In this document: in pieces, positions 7,168-13,759 of the stretch
How the letters are laid out: the number at the start of each line of letters is the position of its first letter
Position numbering within the stretch: the stretch's first letter is position 1
Assembly: GCA_964352775.1 (NCBI GenBank)
Contig: CAYGTK010000083.1
Location: 1-16,156 of the forward strand
Source of the DNA: CAYGTK01 sp964352775
GTDB lineage: Bacteria; Bacteroidota; Bacteroidia; Chitinophagales; CAIOSU01
DNA length: 16,156 nucleotides
Direction: 5' to 3'
Position numbers and translations under genes: made by a program
The notes under the pieces: generated by a model
What the model was told of the DNA's origin: nothing
What the model saw: only the letters and a program-made list of their open reading frames with translations
Database searches by the model: none

Positions 7168-8205
7168 ATGCGGGTTGCCATTATTCACATGAAGTATGGT
7201 TTTAAGGGAGGCCTTGAAACCAGACTACATAATTATGTGAACTACTTTTTAGCAAGGGGGGACGAGGTGACCGTGATATGCACCAAAATTGAACCAGGTG
7301 TAGTTGTGCCTGACGGTGTGCATATAGAGTTGGTGGATGTCAAAATAATTCCCAAGCCCATTCGATTGCTCTTTTTCAATTTTGGAACTAGGAAAGTGTT
7401 GGAGGATAAAAAGTTCGACTTCTGTTTTTCAATGGGTAGAACATATGTACAGCGACATGTAATAGCACCTAATACCCATAGAGGTTACTTAAAAGCTAAA
7501 AAGCAATGGCTGACCGACCCCAGCGACTGGCTACAACTCTGGTTAGATAAACGAACTTTTGCTGAAGCCAAATGGATATATGCTTGTTCTAAAATGACCC
7601 GACAAGAAGTGATCGGCTTATACGGCACTTCCCCAGAGAAAGTGCTGGTTGCATACCCGCCCCTTGATACAGAGAAATTTAACCAAGCGGGAAAAATGGA
7701 TCAAGCTAAATGGAAGCATCAATTTGGGCTTGATGCAGATAAACAGACTTTCGCTTTTGTATCTACCAGCCATCAGCGGAAGGGGATAGAGATATTACTA
7801 AATGTGTTTGATGACTTAATAGATGAGCCCATTCAATTAGCAATTGCTGGCAGCGATGACTATTATGGGCGGACTAATGTGAAGGCTTTGGGTTTTGTAA
7901 AGAATATGGAAGAATTGTATTGGGCAGCAGATGTAACACTTCACCCTGCTATTTACGAACCTTATGGTCAGATAGCTAGTGAGTCATTGGCCTGTGGCAC
8001 ACCCATTTTTGTATCCGAAGATACGGGTGCCAAGGAGGTTGTAAGTAAGGGTACTGGGCTTGTACTGCCTACCCATTCATTTTCTCAATGGAAGGAGGCT
8101 ATTAAGAGTAGTCAGCCAAGCGCATATGATATACCTACTGACTTTGCTGCAAGAAATGGACTTTCCCTTGCCCAGCATATGAATGTATTGCTCTCTAAGA
8201 TGTAA
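7168..8205 (+). CDS. Glycosyltransferase, GT4 family (GT-B fold)
   Basis: A 345-residue glycosyltransferase with two Rossmann-like domains. The N-terminal acceptor domain starts RVAIIHMKYGFKGGLETRL, with the glycine pair typical of GT4 enzymes. The C-terminal donor domain starts near FAFVSTSHQRKGIEILL and has the EX7E motif at Glu264 (YEPYGQIASE) and Glu272, which positions the nucleotide-sugar. The segment ACSKMTRQEVIGLYG precedes the linker, as in WaaG-like enzymes. It most likely adds a sugar to lipopolysaccharide, capsule or another glycan; donor and acceptor cannot be read. It is the last gene of the operon, starting directly after the exonuclease stop. Confidence 0.88.
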   Translation: MRVAIIHMKYGFKGGLETRLHNYVNYFLARGDEVTVICTKIEPGVVVPDGVHIELVDVKIIPKPIRLLFFNFGTRKVLEDKKFDFCFSMGRTYVQRHVIAPNTHRGYLKAKKQWLTDPSDWLQLWLDKRTFAEAKWIYACSKMTRQEVIGLYGTSPEKVLVAYPPLDTEKFNQAGKMDQAKWKHQFGLDADKQTFAFVSTSHQRKGIEILLNVFDDLIDEPIQLAIAGSDDYYGRTNVKALGFVKNMEELYWAADVTLHPAIYEPYGQIASESLACGTPIFVSEDTGAKEVVSKGTGLVLPTHSFSQWKEAIKSSQPSAYDIPTDFAARNGLSLAQHMNVLLSKM

Positions 8206-8247
8206 TAATGTGCGATTTTTTTGTTCGCTAAAACTGGTGTGGCAGAC

Positions 8248-8277
8248 TTGTATATATAGCCCAAAGTGCTATTTTTG
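8248..8277 (+). promoter_or_regulatory. Strong Bacteroidota promoter for the collagen-like operon
   Basis: TTG at 8248-8250, a 19-base spacer, and TATTTTTG at 8270-8277, a perfect match to TAnnTTTG. The predicted transcription start falls near 8283, so the first gene's ATG at 8296 has a leader of roughly 13 bases. This rules out the longer frame opening at 8266, which lies inside the promoter. Confidence 0.75.
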
Positions 8278-8295
8278 GTAACCATTACAGCATTC

Positions 8296-8640
8296 ATGAA
8301 ATTCCTAATACTATTACTGTTCGTAGTTTCTTGCTACACCACATCTGAAGCATCGCCCTATTTGAGTGATACTGCGGATACTGTTATCCGGAAAATTCAG
8401 ATGTATGGTGGCGGGGTTATTACTGTTCCTGAGAACAAGATCTGGGAAATAACCAGTATCACTTGTTCAGATGGCATGTATCCTGTTGCTGTTACTTCTG
8501 TTAAGCCCGATTCTGCTTTAAAGGCAGGTGAAACCTATGTGCTACCATTCTGGATAGCTGAGGCTGAACTGCTAAGTGGAAATAATGGCGACCTTTTTTA
8601 CAATTTCACGATCAAAGAATATTCTACCGACCATGATTAG
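8296..8640 (+). CDS. Small exported protein, possible lipoprotein, first gene of the collagen-like operon
   Basis: A 114-residue protein. MKFLILLLFVVSC is a short hydrophobic export signal; VVSC fits a lipobox with Cys13 as the lipidated residue, although signal peptidase I cleavage after SEA is possible. The mature domain contains ITVPENKIWEI (residues 42-52) and later YVLPFWI, in the same order as VPAGxVWK and PxWLP in the two small proteins further down the operon. The similarity is short and could be distant homology or a shared fold. The start at 8296 is chosen because the promoter covers the upstream frame. Its 3' end overlaps the collagen-like gene by 8 bases (ATGATTAG). Function unknown; a membrane anchor or partner of the fibre is inference. 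Confidence 0.72.
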   Translation: MKFLILLLFVVSCYTTSEASPYLSDTADTVIRKIQMYGGGVITVPENKIWEITSITCSDGMYPVAVTSVKPDSALKAGETYVLPFWIAEAELLSGNNGDLFYNFTIKEYSTDHD

Positions 8641-10630
8641 ACCGATCCGTACCTTTTTAATGTTAGCACTACTATTAGTTAGTAGTGTATCTCTATTTGC
8701 TCAATCGCCGCAGTCGGTGCAATATCAAGCAGTAGTGCGTGATGCATCTGGGGGCCTATTGGCTGGGAAAACAGTTAGCATTCGTGTAAGTGTTGTACAA
8801 AACACGCCAGGTGGAACTGCTGTATATACTGAGCGCCATACACCTACAGCTAATACATATGGCTTAGTTACTTTGCCGATTGGTGGAGGTACAGTTGTAT
8901 CGGGCGACTTTTCTACCATTGCTTGGGGCGATGGACCTTACTTCTTCAAGCTAGAGCTAGATGCTAATGGCGGAACTAACTTTGTAGAAATGGGCACACA
9001 GCAATTGTTGTCTGTTCCTTACGCATTGTATGCTGACCAGATAGCCCCAGGTGGAATATCTATTACTGACATTAGCGGTATTGACGCAACTGGGGTAACT
9101 ACAGGCCAAGTACTTATATGGGATGGAACGCAGTGGGTAGCTGGAACTATTGATGTGAATGATGCGGATAGCGACCCTACAAATGAATTACAAAGTTTCA
9201 CGCTAGTGGGCGATTCATTATTCCTATCAAATGGAAACGTAGTAGACCTAAGCACCGTAGGTAGTGGTGGTACCGGCCCAACGGGACCAACTGGTCCTGC
9301 CGGTGCAGCTGGCCCAGCAGGTACAACTGGAGCTGATGGAGCAACTGGCCCAACAGGAGCTGCCGGTGCTGCTGGCCCCGCAGGTGCAAATGGCGCGACA
9401 GGTCCTACGGGTGCAGCTGGAGCTGCAGGAGCACAAGGTCCGACAGGAGCTACAGGAATGACGGGAACTGCGGGAGCAACAGGACCAACTGGACCTCAAG
9501 GAAACCCAGCAACGGATGATCAGACCTTAAGTTTTAATGGAGTTAACAATACATTGACTATTACTGGTGGTAATAGCGTAATTCTACCAATAACTGGTGG
9601 AAGTGTTGGCCCAACAGGCCCTACCGGCGCAATGGGTGCAGCAGGTGTTGCTGGCCCTGCAGGTGCTGACGGAGCTACCGGCCCTACAGGAGCAACAGGA
9701 GCAACAGGAGCAACAGGAGCGGCAGGTGTAGCAGGCCCAACTGGTCCGATGGGAATGATCGGGGCAAATGGTACAGATGGAGCAACTGGCCCAACAGGAG
9801 CAACTGGTCCTGCGGGAGCAGCAGGTGTAGCAGGCCCAACGGGTCCAATGGGAATGGCCGGAACAAATGGTACAGACGGAGTTACAGGTCCAACGGGTCC
9901 TGCAGGTCTTATTGGCCCAGCAGGTGCAGCGGGCCCAACTGGTCCGATGGGAATGGCAGGTACGAATGGTACTAACGGAGTAACAGGCCCTACGGGTCCT
10001 GGAGGTTTAAACGGTTCTGATGGTGCACAGGGTAATACTGGAGCTGCTGGTGCACAAGGTCCGACAGGAGCAACTGGTGCACAAGGCCCTCAGGGTGTTC
10101 AGGGCCCAGCCAGTACAGTTGGTATTCAGGAGTATGCCATTTTTGAAGACAGAAAGCCAAATGGTACTAATGGTGGAACATTTACATCAGGTTCATGGCA
10201 AACTCGTGATCTTACAGATACTGTAGGAATAGTAGGTAGTGCTATTAGCTTAGATAATTCAACTTCTTATATCAGTTTAGATACAGGTACTTATCATATC
10301 AATATCAGTGCTCCAGCTAACCGAGCAGGTGTACACCGAGTACGTTTCCAAGATGTGACTAATGGTGTTACTTACATGGAGAGTTCAAACTTTAACAATG
10401 GTGGGCAGGCTCATGTTACAGCTGTTATTAAGATCAGCACTGCTGGTGCAGATTTTGCAGTAGAACATAGAGGTACGGCTACCCAAGCTACTGATGGAAT
10501 GGGAGTAGCAGCTAGCTTTGGGTCTGAGGAAAGATATACTCGCATTGTTATCCAAAAAATATCAGTAACAGGTGGCGGCAGTGGGTCAGGTGATGCAGAA
10601 TCATTGATATTTACGGTAGATGGATTTTAA
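8633..10630 (+). CDS. Secreted collagen-like protein with C1q/TNF-like head
   Basis: A 665-residue protein with a clear fibre layout. Residues 1-23 are a signal peptide (ending SVSLFA). Residues 24-136 form an N-terminal beta domain seen in many Bacteroidota secreted proteins (QYQAVVRDASG near its start, GTQQLLSVPYALYA at its end). Residues 177-211 are a beta-like linker, 212-292 a first collagen block of 27 Gly-X-Y triplets, 293-325 a second linker resembling the first, and 326-493 a second block of 56 unbroken triplets. Residues 497-665 resemble the trimeric C1q/TNF-like jelly-roll found at fibre tips of phages and bacteria (YAIFEDRKPNGTNGGTFTSG; SFGSEERYTRIVIQKIS). It should trimerise through the head and the triple helix. 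No type IX secretion C-terminal domain is seen. The ATG at 8633 is chosen because it begins the signal peptide. Confidence 0.88.
   Translation: MIRPIRTFLMLALLLVSSVSLFAQSPQSVQYQAVVRDASGGLLAGKTVSIRVSVVQNTPGGTAVYTERHTPTANTYGLVTLPIGGGTVVSGDFSTIAWGDGPYFFKLELDANGGTNFVEMGTQQLLSVPYALYADQIAPGGISITDISGIDATGVTTGQVLIWDGTQWVAGTIDVNDADSDPTNELQSFTLVGDSLFLSNGNVVDLSTVGSGGTGPTGPTGPAGAAGPAGTTGADGATGPTGAAGAAGPAGANGATGPTGAAGAAGAQGPTGATGMTGTAGATGPTGPQGNPATDDQTLSFNGVNNTLTITGGNSVILPITGGSVGPTGPTGAMGAAGVAGPAGADGATGPTGATGATGATGAAGVAGPTGPMGMIGANGTDGATGPTGATGPAGAAGVAGPTGPMGMAGTNGTDGVTGPTGPAGLIGPAGAAGPTGPMGMAGTNGTNGVTGPTGPGGLNGSDGAQGNTGAAGAQGPTGATGAQGPQGVQGPASTVGIQEYAIFEDRKPNGTNGGTFTSGSWQTRDLTDTVGIVGSAISLDNSTSYISLDTGTYHINISAPANRAGVHRVRFQDVTNGVTYMESSNFNNGGQAHVTAVIKISTAGADFAVEHRGTATQATDGMGVAASFGSEERYTRIVIQKISVTGGGSGSGDAESLIFTVDGF
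9266..9508 (+). repeat. Collagen block 1: 27 Gly-X-Y triplets
   Basis: A 243-base run of 9-base units, each encoding one Gly-X-Y triplet without interruption. The most common triplets are GPT, GAA, GAT and GPA. The block has one Asp and no Lys, Arg or Glu. The DNA units have drifted at third positions, so this is a mature coding repeat and not a recent expansion. Confidence 0.9.
9689..9715 (+). repeat. Perfect 9-base tandem repeat, three copies of GGAGCAACA
   Basis: Copies at 9689-9697, 9698-9706 and 9707-9715, followed by a variant GGAGCGGCA. Each copy encodes Gly-Ala-Thr. Because the unit is a multiple of three, copy loss or gain would lengthen or shorten the triple helix without breaking the frame. 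Confidence 0.88.
9716..10012 (+). repeat. Three tandem 30-36-residue collagen super-repeats
   Basis: Units at 9716-9814 (11 triplets), 9815-9922 (12) and 9923-10012 (10). Each begins GAAG, includes GPTGPMGM, then a GxNGTDG or TNGTNG segment, then TGPTG. They differ by whole triplets, as expected for internal duplication with later indels in register. Confidence 0.75.
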
Positions 10631-10631
10631 G

Positions 10632-11069
10632 ATGCAGACAGTAAGAATGTTTGTATTGGCTAGCCTATTAGTGTGTGCTAGCATTGTTGCTAGTGCTCAA
10701 GGAAATTTACAGTTTGACAGCGCTGATATATTAGAGATCTATCAAGCTCCGAACAATAATATCTATGAGAAAACTGATCTTACAGTAACTGTTCCTGCAG
10801 GGCAAGTATGGAAAGTAGAGAATGCGGCTCTAAGCAGAATTTTCCGATCTACTAGTGGTGGAACACCATATTCTCAAGCAAGAAGCGAAGGCGTACTAAT
10901 GCTCAATCAAACAGTAATAGTAGAACCTACAGCAGACTATCAGGTTCAAGTATTTCCTATTTGGCTGCCTTCTGGAACATATACATTCACCTTAGAGGGG
11001 ACTACATTTCAGGATGACAGATATGAAGACAGGGCACTGATCAGTTTATTAAAATTCAATGTAAACTAG
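10632..11069 (+). CDS. Small secreted protein A, third gene of the collagen-like operon
   Basis: A 145-residue exported protein. Residues 1-23 are a signal peptide ending SIVASA, with QGNLQFD as the mature start. The core motif TVPAGQVWK lies at 53-61, FPIWLPSG at 108-115, and the protein ends LLKFNVN. It is clearly paralogous to the next gene, which has the same blocks in the same order. I do not recognise a named family; the pattern suggests a small beta-sandwich. An in-frame ATG at 10620 would overlap the collagen-like gene, but it puts an acidic residue ahead of the signal peptide; the ATG at 10632 leaves a one-base gap, matching the next junction. Role as a fibre partner is inference. 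Confidence 0.82.
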   Translation: MQTVRMFVLASLLVCASIVASAQGNLQFDSADILEIYQAPNNNIYEKTDLTVTVPAGQVWKVENAALSRIFRSTSGGTPYSQARSEGVLMLNQTVIVEPTADYQVQVFPIWLPSGTYTFTLEGTTFQDDRYEDRALISLLKFNVN

Positions 11070-11070
11070 T

Positions 11071-11445
11071 ATGAGGGCCATACTAGTTTCTGTTATTCTC
11101 TATTTAGCAGCGTGTTTTACTTTCGCTCAAGGTGACTTACAGTTCGATCAGGTAGTACTTTTAGAGATAGAAGGAGGAGGTTCTCCTTATATTTCACCTA
11201 CATACACTGTGCCTGCTGGTAAAGTTTGGAAGATAGAGTCAGCTGGAGCAACTACGAGTAGCTTTGAGATCCATAAAATAAACAACACCCAGGTAGATAT
11301 GGCTATACACACCTCAGGGTCTTTCAATCACGGAGAGAATCTTCCCCTTTGGTTACCTGAAGGAACTACAATTAGTTTTTATGAGGCGGATACATCACCT
11401 GATGAAGGGGGAATTGTAAGCATCATTCAGTTCAATGTGAACTAA
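11071..11445 (+). CDS. Small secreted protein B, paralogue of the preceding gene
   Basis: A 124-residue exported protein. A signal peptide of about 19 residues ends FTFA, followed by QGDLQFD, nearly identical to the mature start of its neighbour. TVPAGKVWKIESA begins at 46, LPLWLPEGT at 91-99, and it ends SIIQFNVN. It is about 20 residues shorter than protein A, with the difference spread over loops between the conserved blocks. The start is one base after the stop of protein A, so translation is probably coupled. A tandem duplication followed by divergence explains the pair. Function unknown. Confidence 0.83.
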   Translation: MRAILVSVILYLAACFTFAQGDLQFDQVVLLEIEGGGSPYISPTYTVPAGKVWKIESAGATTSSFEIHKINNTQVDMAIHTSGSFNHGENLPLWLPEGTTISFYEADTSPDEGGIVSIIQFNVN

Positions 11446-11446
11446 A

Positions 11447-11470
11447 AGGCATAGCCTATTTTGTATTTTT
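11447..11470 (+). terminator. Weak candidate terminator between the collagen-like operon and aroB
   Basis: AGGC-ATA-GCCT (11447-11457) is a 4-bp stem followed by the T-rich ATTTTGTATTTTT. The stem is short. The same bases include TATTTTG, close to a -7 element, so the spot might instead be the aroB promoter. The 32-base gap leaves read-through possible. Confidence 0.3.
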
Positions 11471-11477
11471 ACCGCCT

Positions 11478-12536
11478 ATGGATGGGCAGTTACAACGTTC
11501 GGTTATTTTAAGCGATCTATCAGGTTTAACAGGTGAGTTAGATCTATCTCTCTTCAGTTCGATAATTATATTGGTAGATGAGAATACCAAGGCCAACTGT
11601 TTGCCAAAGCTAGTAGATGCCGTTCCGCTACTTTCCCAAGCATTGGTACTAGTTATCCCTTCAGGAGAACAATATAAAACCATTAGTACTTGCGAAAAGG
11701 TATGGTCGCAACTGGCTGAAAACCATATAGACCGTAAAGCCCTGTTCATCAACTTAGGTGGTGGCGTTATCTGTGATATGGGTGGGTTTATAGCAGCTAC
11801 CTATAAGCGGGGAATTTCTTTTATACATATTCCAACAACGCTATTAGCTCAGGCAGATGCTGCTATTGGAGGGAAACTGGCTATAGATCTCAATTCCATA
11901 AAGAATAGTATTGGCCTTTTTCAATATCCAGAATTAGTTGTAAATCACCCTGCATTTTTGGACACCCTGGATCAACGACAACTTTTCAGCGGTTTCGCAG
12001 AATTATTGAAACATGGCTTGATAGCAGATAAGTTACTTTGGGAGGAATTACTCTCTCTTCATCCAATTGGCCTCGTTGATAAACCAGAGATACTACAAAA
12101 AGGAATTGCCATAAAGCAGAATATTGTACTAGAAGATCCTAAAGAAAAGGGCAGGAGGCAACTGCTAAATTTTGGGCATACTATTGGTCATGCATTAGAA
12201 ACTTATAGTCTTCTACATTGGCAGAAACCCTTACTGCACGGGGAGGCTATCGTGTTGGGTATGATGGCTGAAAGTTTCCTTTCTACCTTATACAGCGGGA
12301 TGAGTGAAGAAGAAATGAGTACTATTCTGTATAGTTTGAACATGATCTACGACCATGTAGAGCTGGAAGAGTGGGATGATGATGCGTTGATAACCATCAT
12401 GTTAAAGGATAAGAAGAATACCAATAAAGCCATTAATTTTGCGCTATTGGAAAGCATAGGCAACGGGGTATACAATAAGACCCCTGATATGGACGATATA
12501 TACGAAGCGCTATCCTTTTTGAAGCAACTAGCATGA
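11478..12536 (+). CDS. aroB: 3-dehydroquinate synthase
   Basis: A 352-residue cytosolic enzyme that converts DAHP to 3-dehydroquinate, the second step of the shikimate pathway, using NAD and a divalent metal. Visible landmarks are the NAD-binding GGGVICDMGGFIA starting at Gly94, HIPTTLLAQADAAIGGK in the active site, SGFAELLKHG with a metal-binding Glu, NFGHTIGHALE (231-241) with metal-ligand His238, and LLHGEAIVLGM with the second metal-ligand His. Length matches the family (about 350-360). It overlaps aroA by ATGA, so the two are translationally coupled. It begins 32 bases after the collagen-like operon. Confidence 0.96.
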   Translation: MDGQLQRSVILSDLSGLTGELDLSLFSSIIILVDENTKANCLPKLVDAVPLLSQALVLVIPSGEQYKTISTCEKVWSQLAENHIDRKALFINLGGGVICDMGGFIAATYKRGISFIHIPTTLLAQADAAIGGKLAIDLNSIKNSIGLFQYPELVVNHPAFLDTLDQRQLFSGFAELLKHGLIADKLLWEELLSLHPIGLVDKPEILQKGIAIKQNIVLEDPKEKGRRQLLNFGHTIGHALETYSLLHWQKPLLHGEAIVLGMMAESFLSTLYSGMSEEEMSTILYSLNMIYDHVELEEWDDDALITIMLKDKKNTNKAINFALLESIGNGVYNKTPDMDDIYEALSFLKQLA

Positions 12537-13759
12537 AGTACAGAATAAGCAAACCAAATAAAGAATTAAAGGGAGTAGTAGAGCTAGAAGGCTCTAAGAG
12601 CATCACTAACAGAACGCTTATTATCAAAGCATTGTGTAATCAATACTTTGATATCCATCGCTTTTCTGGATCAGAAGACTCACTCACATTGGTGGAGCTG
12701 ATCAACTCGTCAGACAAAATATTACGAGCAAAAGATGGTGGAACTACTTTTCGATTTTTACTAGCCTTTTTGGCCATTCATGAGGGTGATGTTATCCTTA
12801 CAGGATCGGAACAACTGATCGATAGACCTATTGCACCATTGGTAGATGCAATAGCTGATCTAGGTGGTGAAATAGAATACTTAGGTAAACCTGGTTTTCC
12901 TCCAGTATTGGTAAGAGGCAAGCTACTTCAAGGTAATAAGGTAGAAGTAGATGTTTCTATGAGCAGTCAGTTCGTATCAGCTCTATTACTTATTGCCCCT
13001 GTGTTACGAAATGGAATGATCATTCGTCTGAAAGGAAAAATGGTATCGTCTCCATATATCCAGATGACCTTGAACGTGATGAAGCATTTCGGTATCCATT
13101 ACGAATGGACCCAGAATATTATTACCGTTACTCATCAAGAATATTCCGCTAGGGATTATACTATAGAAGGAGATTGGTCGGCAGCATCTTATTATTATGC
13201 AATGGCAGCCTTGGCAGACGAAGTTGACCTTAAGATCATGAACTTGAACCGAATAAGTGTACAAGGTGATGCTGTTATCGCTCGAATGATGGAGAACTTC
13301 GGCATTATGACTACTTACATTGATAACGGTATACGGTTAACCAAAAGTGAGAATCGAACACGGAATTTCGATTACGATTTCACAAACTGTCCAGACCTTG
13401 CACAGACCATGCTTGGTATATGTGCAGGCAGACAAATACCAGGTGTTATAAGAGGTATAAGTACTTTACAATATAAGGAGACCGATAGAATGAAGGCCAT
13501 GGCTAAGGAACTGACCAAAGCTGGTATGGAACTAGAGAACCAAGGAGAAGAATGGAAATTATCCCCTGCTATAGTCAATAGGGGTGAAGTGCCAGAGTTC
13601 GATACCCACGGTGATCATCGTGTGGCGATGAGTTTAGCGCCATTAGCTATGATGCATGATAGTATCATTATTAACAAACCAAGTGTAGTGAGAAAATCGT
13701 ATCCTGGATTTTGGGATGATATTCAGAAGTTAGGTTTTCAGCTAGAAGAGCTAAGCTGA
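12533..13759 (+). CDS. aroA: 3-phosphoshikimate 1-carboxyvinyltransferase (EPSP synthase)
   Basis: A 408-residue cytosolic enzyme that joins phosphoenolpyruvate to shikimate-3-phosphate, the sixth shikimate step. It shows the substrate-binding EGSKSITNRTLIIKAL, DGGTTFRFLLA (usual form DAGTAxRF), SMSSQFVSALLL, the catalytic Asp288 in NCPDLAQTM, Glu316 in YKETDR and THGDHRVAMSLAPLA near the C-terminus. It is slightly short compared with E. coli AroA (427). The second glycine of DGGTT replaces the Ala of the usual motif; this region lines the phosphoenolpyruvate and glyphosate site, but sensitivity cannot be judged from this alone. The 3' end overlaps the convergent RNA methyltransferase gene by 22 bases. 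Confidence 0.95.
   Translation: MKYRISKPNKELKGVVELEGSKSITNRTLIIKALCNQYFDIHRFSGSEDSLTLVELINSSDKILRAKDGGTTFRFLLAFLAIHEGDVILTGSEQLIDRPIAPLVDAIADLGGEIEYLGKPGFPPVLVRGKLLQGNKVEVDVSMSSQFVSALLLIAPVLRNGMIIRLKGKMVSSPYIQMTLNVMKHFGIHYEWTQNIITVTHQEYSARDYTIEGDWSAASYYYAMAALADEVDLKIMNLNRISVQGDAVIARMMENFGIMTTYIDNGIRLTKSENRTRNFDYDFTNCPDLAQTMLGICAGRQIPGVIRGISTLQYKETDRMKAMAKELTKAGMELENQGEEWKLSPAIVNRGEVPEFDTHGDHRVAMSLAPLAMMHDSIIINKPSVVRKSYPGFWDDIQKLGFQLEELS

Larger units (their letters stand above)
9608..10111 (+). repeat. Collagen block 2: 56 uninterrupted Gly-X-Y triplets
   Basis: A 504-base run of 9-base units with no break in the Gly-X-Y register. It is rich in GPT, GAT, GPM, GPA and GAA, with four Asp and no Lys, Arg or Glu. 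It contains a three-fold longer repeat (9716-10012) and a short perfect 9-base tandem (9689-9715). Confidence 0.9.

Noticed and set aside
8206..8247. Intrinsic terminator after the glycosyltransferase gene
   Set aside because: Only a 4-bp GCGA/TCGC stem with a T-rich loop is present, too weak to claim.
8266..8295. Upstream ATG for the first gene of the collagen-like operon
   Set aside because: The extension lies across the perfect -7 promoter element at 8270-8277 and would put extra residues before a good export signal.
8576..8632. Longer N-terminus of the collagen-like protein
   Set aside because: The extra 19 residues overlap the previous gene and precede a textbook signal peptide that starts at 8633.
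9019..9866. Several minus-strand and other-frame open frames across the collagen region
   Set aside because: They are low-complexity shadows of the 9-base coding repeat (runs of Leu, Ser or Cys) with no start context or family likeness.
9266..10111. A CRISPR array or non-coding satellite
   Set aside because: Repeats are 9 bases, contiguous and perfectly in frame as Gly-X-Y; there are no unique spacers between direct repeats.
8633..11445. A prophage tail-fibre cassette
   Set aside because: The C1q-like head resembles domains found in phage fibres, but all four products carry export signals and there are no phage structural, lysis or integrase genes nearby.
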